Shown here in pieces: positions 16,095-17,434 of a DNA stretch of 17,434 nt. The stretch spans positions 1-17,434 of the forward strand of contig CAMLDR010000089.1 in the NCBI GenBank assembly GCA_946478775.1, read 5' to 3'. Source of the DNA: an uncultured Flavobacteriales bacterium. Lineage in GTDB: Bacteria > Bacteroidota > Bacteroidia > Flavobacteriales > Crocinitomicaceae. The notes below the pieces were generated by a model. The model worked only from the letters and a program-made list of their open reading frames with translations. It did no database searches and was not told the DNA's origin. The position numbers and the translations under genes were made by a program. Numbering within the stretch: position 1 is the first letter of the stretch; every line of letters starts with the position of its first letter.

Positions 16095-16634
16095 ATGAAC
16101 GCAGCACATTCGCACTTAATCATCAACCATTTCCCGATAATCGGGCTGATTTTCGGAATTATAGTTCTCCTAATCGGGATCCTCGCAAAATCCTCTGTTA
16201 CCCGAAGAGTTGGTTTATTGCTTTTTGTAATTGCCGGAATTACAGCTCAAATTTCAGATGCAACAGGAGAAGGTGCCGAACACTTTGTAGAAGAAGCGGT
16301 TGAACAGCAGACCCTTTCACAGGATTGCCCGGATGCCATCCAGCAGACACTGGAAAACACGGAAGAAACGAAAACACTGATTCACATCCACGAAGAACAC
16401 GCAGAGGAATTAATGCCTATCATGTGGGGAATGATGGCCCTGTCACTCATTGCTTTATTCCTGGAGTTCCGGAAAAAATCCATGGCTATACCTGCATCCG
16501 TGATTGTTTTGATCATCGGTGTAATTGCTGCTTATTTCGCGAAAGAAGTCGGGAATTCCGGCGGAGAGATCTCACATCCTGAAATCCGGAAAGATTTTAA
16601 ATTGAAGGACGTTACTTACCAGGACGAAGACTAA
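16095..16634 (+). CDS. Four-helix membrane protein with conserved His residues (DUF2231-like)
   Basis: This 179-residue protein has hydrophobic segments at about 9-31, 37-52, 107-124 and 131-148 and a charged loop between segments 2 and 3. Potential ligand residues are H12 in NHFP, the TGEGAEH motif (57-63), a His-rich HIHEEH (97-102) and H161 in GGEISHPEI. This layout resembles DUF2231-type predicted membrane proteins, in which conserved His residues have prompted comparison with haem- or metal-binding membrane proteins; a haem role is inference. The start at 16095 is preferred over 16047 because MNAAHSHLIINHFP leads straight into the first helix, and the upstream 16 residues overlap the candidate promoter. 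It is on the same strand as the oxidoreductase and the immunity-like gene, but both flanks contain intergenic structure, so it is likely its own unit. Confidence 0.75.
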   Translation: MNAAHSHLIINHFPIIGLIFGIIVLLIGILAKSSVTRRVGLLLFVIAGITAQISDATGEGAEHFVEEAVEQQTLSQDCPDAIQQTLENTEETKTLIHIHEEHAEELMPIMWGMMALSLIALFLEFRKKSMAIPASVIVLIIGVIAAYFAKEVGNSGGEISHPEIRKDFKLKDVTYQDED

Positions 16635-16637
16635 ACC

Positions 16638-16743
16638 AATTTAAAATGGAAAATTGATAATTGAAAACAAGAGAGAGCACCTGCTTTCGATATTCAGTTA
16701 CAGCTGATCACCGTAAAAATTTTTCAATTGTCCATTTTAAATT
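16638..16743. repeat. 106-bp AT-rich inverted-repeat element
   Basis: The left arm AATTTAAAATGG (16638-16649) with AATTGAAAA (16659-16667) is mirrored by TTTTCAATT (16721-16729) with CCATTTTAAATT (16732-16743), so both blocks are perfect reverse complements. The left arm has 9 nt between its blocks and the right arm 2. A further TTTTCAATT follows at 16743-16751. The centre (about 16668-16720) is more GC-balanced. The element fills most of the gap between two genes and resembles a small palindromic non-autonomous repeat. No transposase is present. Confidence 0.6.
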
Positions 16744-16758
16744 TTCAATTATTAAATC

Positions 16759-17325
16759 ATGCTTGAAAATTTCAAATTACATTATCGGCCGGATGCCGGA
16801 TGCGTTGCTGCATCAGTAGAAATAATCGAACAATACCAGGACAAGATCCCGGGATCATTGATCGAGATCTGGAAAACATCGGGATTTGGGAAATACAACG
16901 ACGGACTGATCGAATTTGTCAACCCTGCCGATTTTAACGACAATCTATGGACATGGCTGGGGAGAGAAGTTCCCAATTACATTCCTTTTGCAATCAGCGG
17001 ATTCGGTGAATTATTCTATTACCGCAAACTTACCGAAGAAGACGAAGATGTCTGCATAATAGATATTCAGTACCGAAAAATCGAAACATTGGTTTGGAGT
17101 ATGGATGGTTTCCTGGATGATCTTTTAACGGATCAGGAAGAACGCAGTATCTGGCTTCGGGAAAGTTTATTCGAAAAAGCACTCAAACAAAAAGGGAAAT
17201 TAGAGAAGCACGAAGTATTTACTTTTGCTCCTGTTTTAGCACTGGGAGGTGCTGAAGAAATCGAATACCTTCAAAAAGGAAATGCTCAGGTGTATCAGGA
17301 TTTGGTGTTTCAAATGACGAGTTAG
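16759..17325 (+). CDS. GAD-like/DUF1851 (Tdi1-like) immunity-type protein
   Basis: This 188-residue cytoplasmic protein has no signal peptide. The N-terminal half (about 25-100; IPGSLIEIWKTSGFGKYNDG, then DNLWTWLG and FAISGFGELFYYR) fits the GAD-like domain. The C-terminal half (about 130-188; FEKALKQKGKLEKHEVFTFAP, LGGAEEIEYLQKGN, YQDLVFQM) fits the DUF1851/Tdi1 C-terminal domain. In Agrobacterium, Tdi1 neutralises the T6SS DNase effector Tde1, and related proteins accompany polymorphic toxins. Here no toxin, Rhs, VgrG or secretion gene is adjacent in the visible sequence, so it is an orphan immunity candidate or a domesticated member; the partner could lie beyond the right edge. An inverted-repeat island precedes it and a tandem array follows it. 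Only a weak promoter, TTG 16661-16663 with N18 and TGCTTTCG, is seen. The family call is from remembered motifs. Confidence 0.72.
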   Translation: MLENFKLHYRPDAGCVAASVEIIEQYQDKIPGSLIEIWKTSGFGKYNDGLIEFVNPADFNDNLWTWLGREVPNYIPFAISGFGELFYYRKLTEEDEDVCIIDIQYRKIETLVWSMDGFLDDLLTDQEERSIWLRESLFEKALKQKGKLEKHEVFTFAPVLALGGAEEIEYLQKGNAQVYQDLVFQMTS

Positions 17326-17334
17326 TTAATTACT

Positions 17335-17434
17335 AATTACGAATGACTAATTCCCAATTAATTTATCAATTAAACATCAAATTCGTAATTCGTAATTCGT
17401 AATTCGTAATTCGTAATTCGTAATTCGTAATTCG
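17335..17434. repeat. AATTCGT tandem array with inverted partner, running off the window
   Basis: From 17380 to the end there are about 7.9 uninterrupted copies of the 7-bp unit AATTCGT, continuing beyond the window. AATTACGAAT (17335-17344) is the reverse complement of ATTCGTAATT (17381-17390) and of each following register, so the array can fold back on the sequence just after the immunity-like gene. The intervening 17345-17379 is AT-rich, with further AATTAA/TTAATT words. The same AATTCG words occur in the inverted repeat before uvrA. Confidence 0.85.

Noticed and set aside
17380..17434. CRISPR-like array
   Set aside because: The repeats are 7 bp, contiguous and without spacers, so this is a simple tandem repeat.

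Overview
The window looks like chromosomal DNA of a Bacteroidota member. It is most likely from Flavobacteriales, and a Fluviicola/Crocinitomicaceae-type organism is my best guess from overall protein character, not from any database match. Supporting signs are: no Shine-Dalgarno sequences at start codons; promoters of the TTG-N18-TANNTTTG type; a Rho factor with a long Asn/Gln-rich insert; a DUF4199 membrane protein; an Mpl-type ligase; and a very large exported TPR protein. Gene content is mostly housekeeping. I see no phage, IS element, CRISPR array, tRNA or rRNA.

Layout. (a) 1-301 is a non-coding leader ending in a hairpin-forming AT-rich element that stops one base before the uvrA start codon. 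(b) 302-3094 (+) encodes UvrA, followed by a tiny predicted lipoprotein (3209-3412, +). (c) 3483-5024 (-) is a glutamate/dicarboxylate-type symporter with an unusual N-terminal membrane extension. It converges on the lipoprotein gene at a shared 13-bp hairpin and is transcribed from a consensus promoter at 5094-5122. (d) 5261-7201 (+) is rho, with a clear intrinsic terminator, and a DUF4199 gene starts immediately after it. (e) 7917-9272 (-) is mpl and 9381-14762 (-) is a 1793-residue secreted repeat protein. They are separated by a 40-bp perfect palindrome that is the terminator of the large gene. (f) 14865-17325 (+) holds an FAD-dependent oxidoreductase, a small four-helix membrane protein with conserved His residues, and a GAD-like/Tdi1-like (DUF1851) immunity-type protein. 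The window ends inside a 7-bp tandem array, AATTCGT.

How the genes relate. Most are independent single-gene transcription units with their own promoter or terminator; no multi-gene pathway is evident. UvrA (nucleotide excision repair), Rho (termination) and Mpl (peptidoglycan recycling) are core functions. The most unusual items are the giant protein with about 18 copies of a very regular ~60-residue TPR-like unit, the Rho intrinsically disordered insert with no hydrophobic residues, a recurring candidate -7 variant TANNTTCG upstream of several genes, and three AT-rich inverted-repeat islands next to genes (246-300, 16638-16743, 17335-17434). I did not find a convincing multi-gene undescribed system. 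The giant repeat protein and the orphan immunity-like gene are the best leads.
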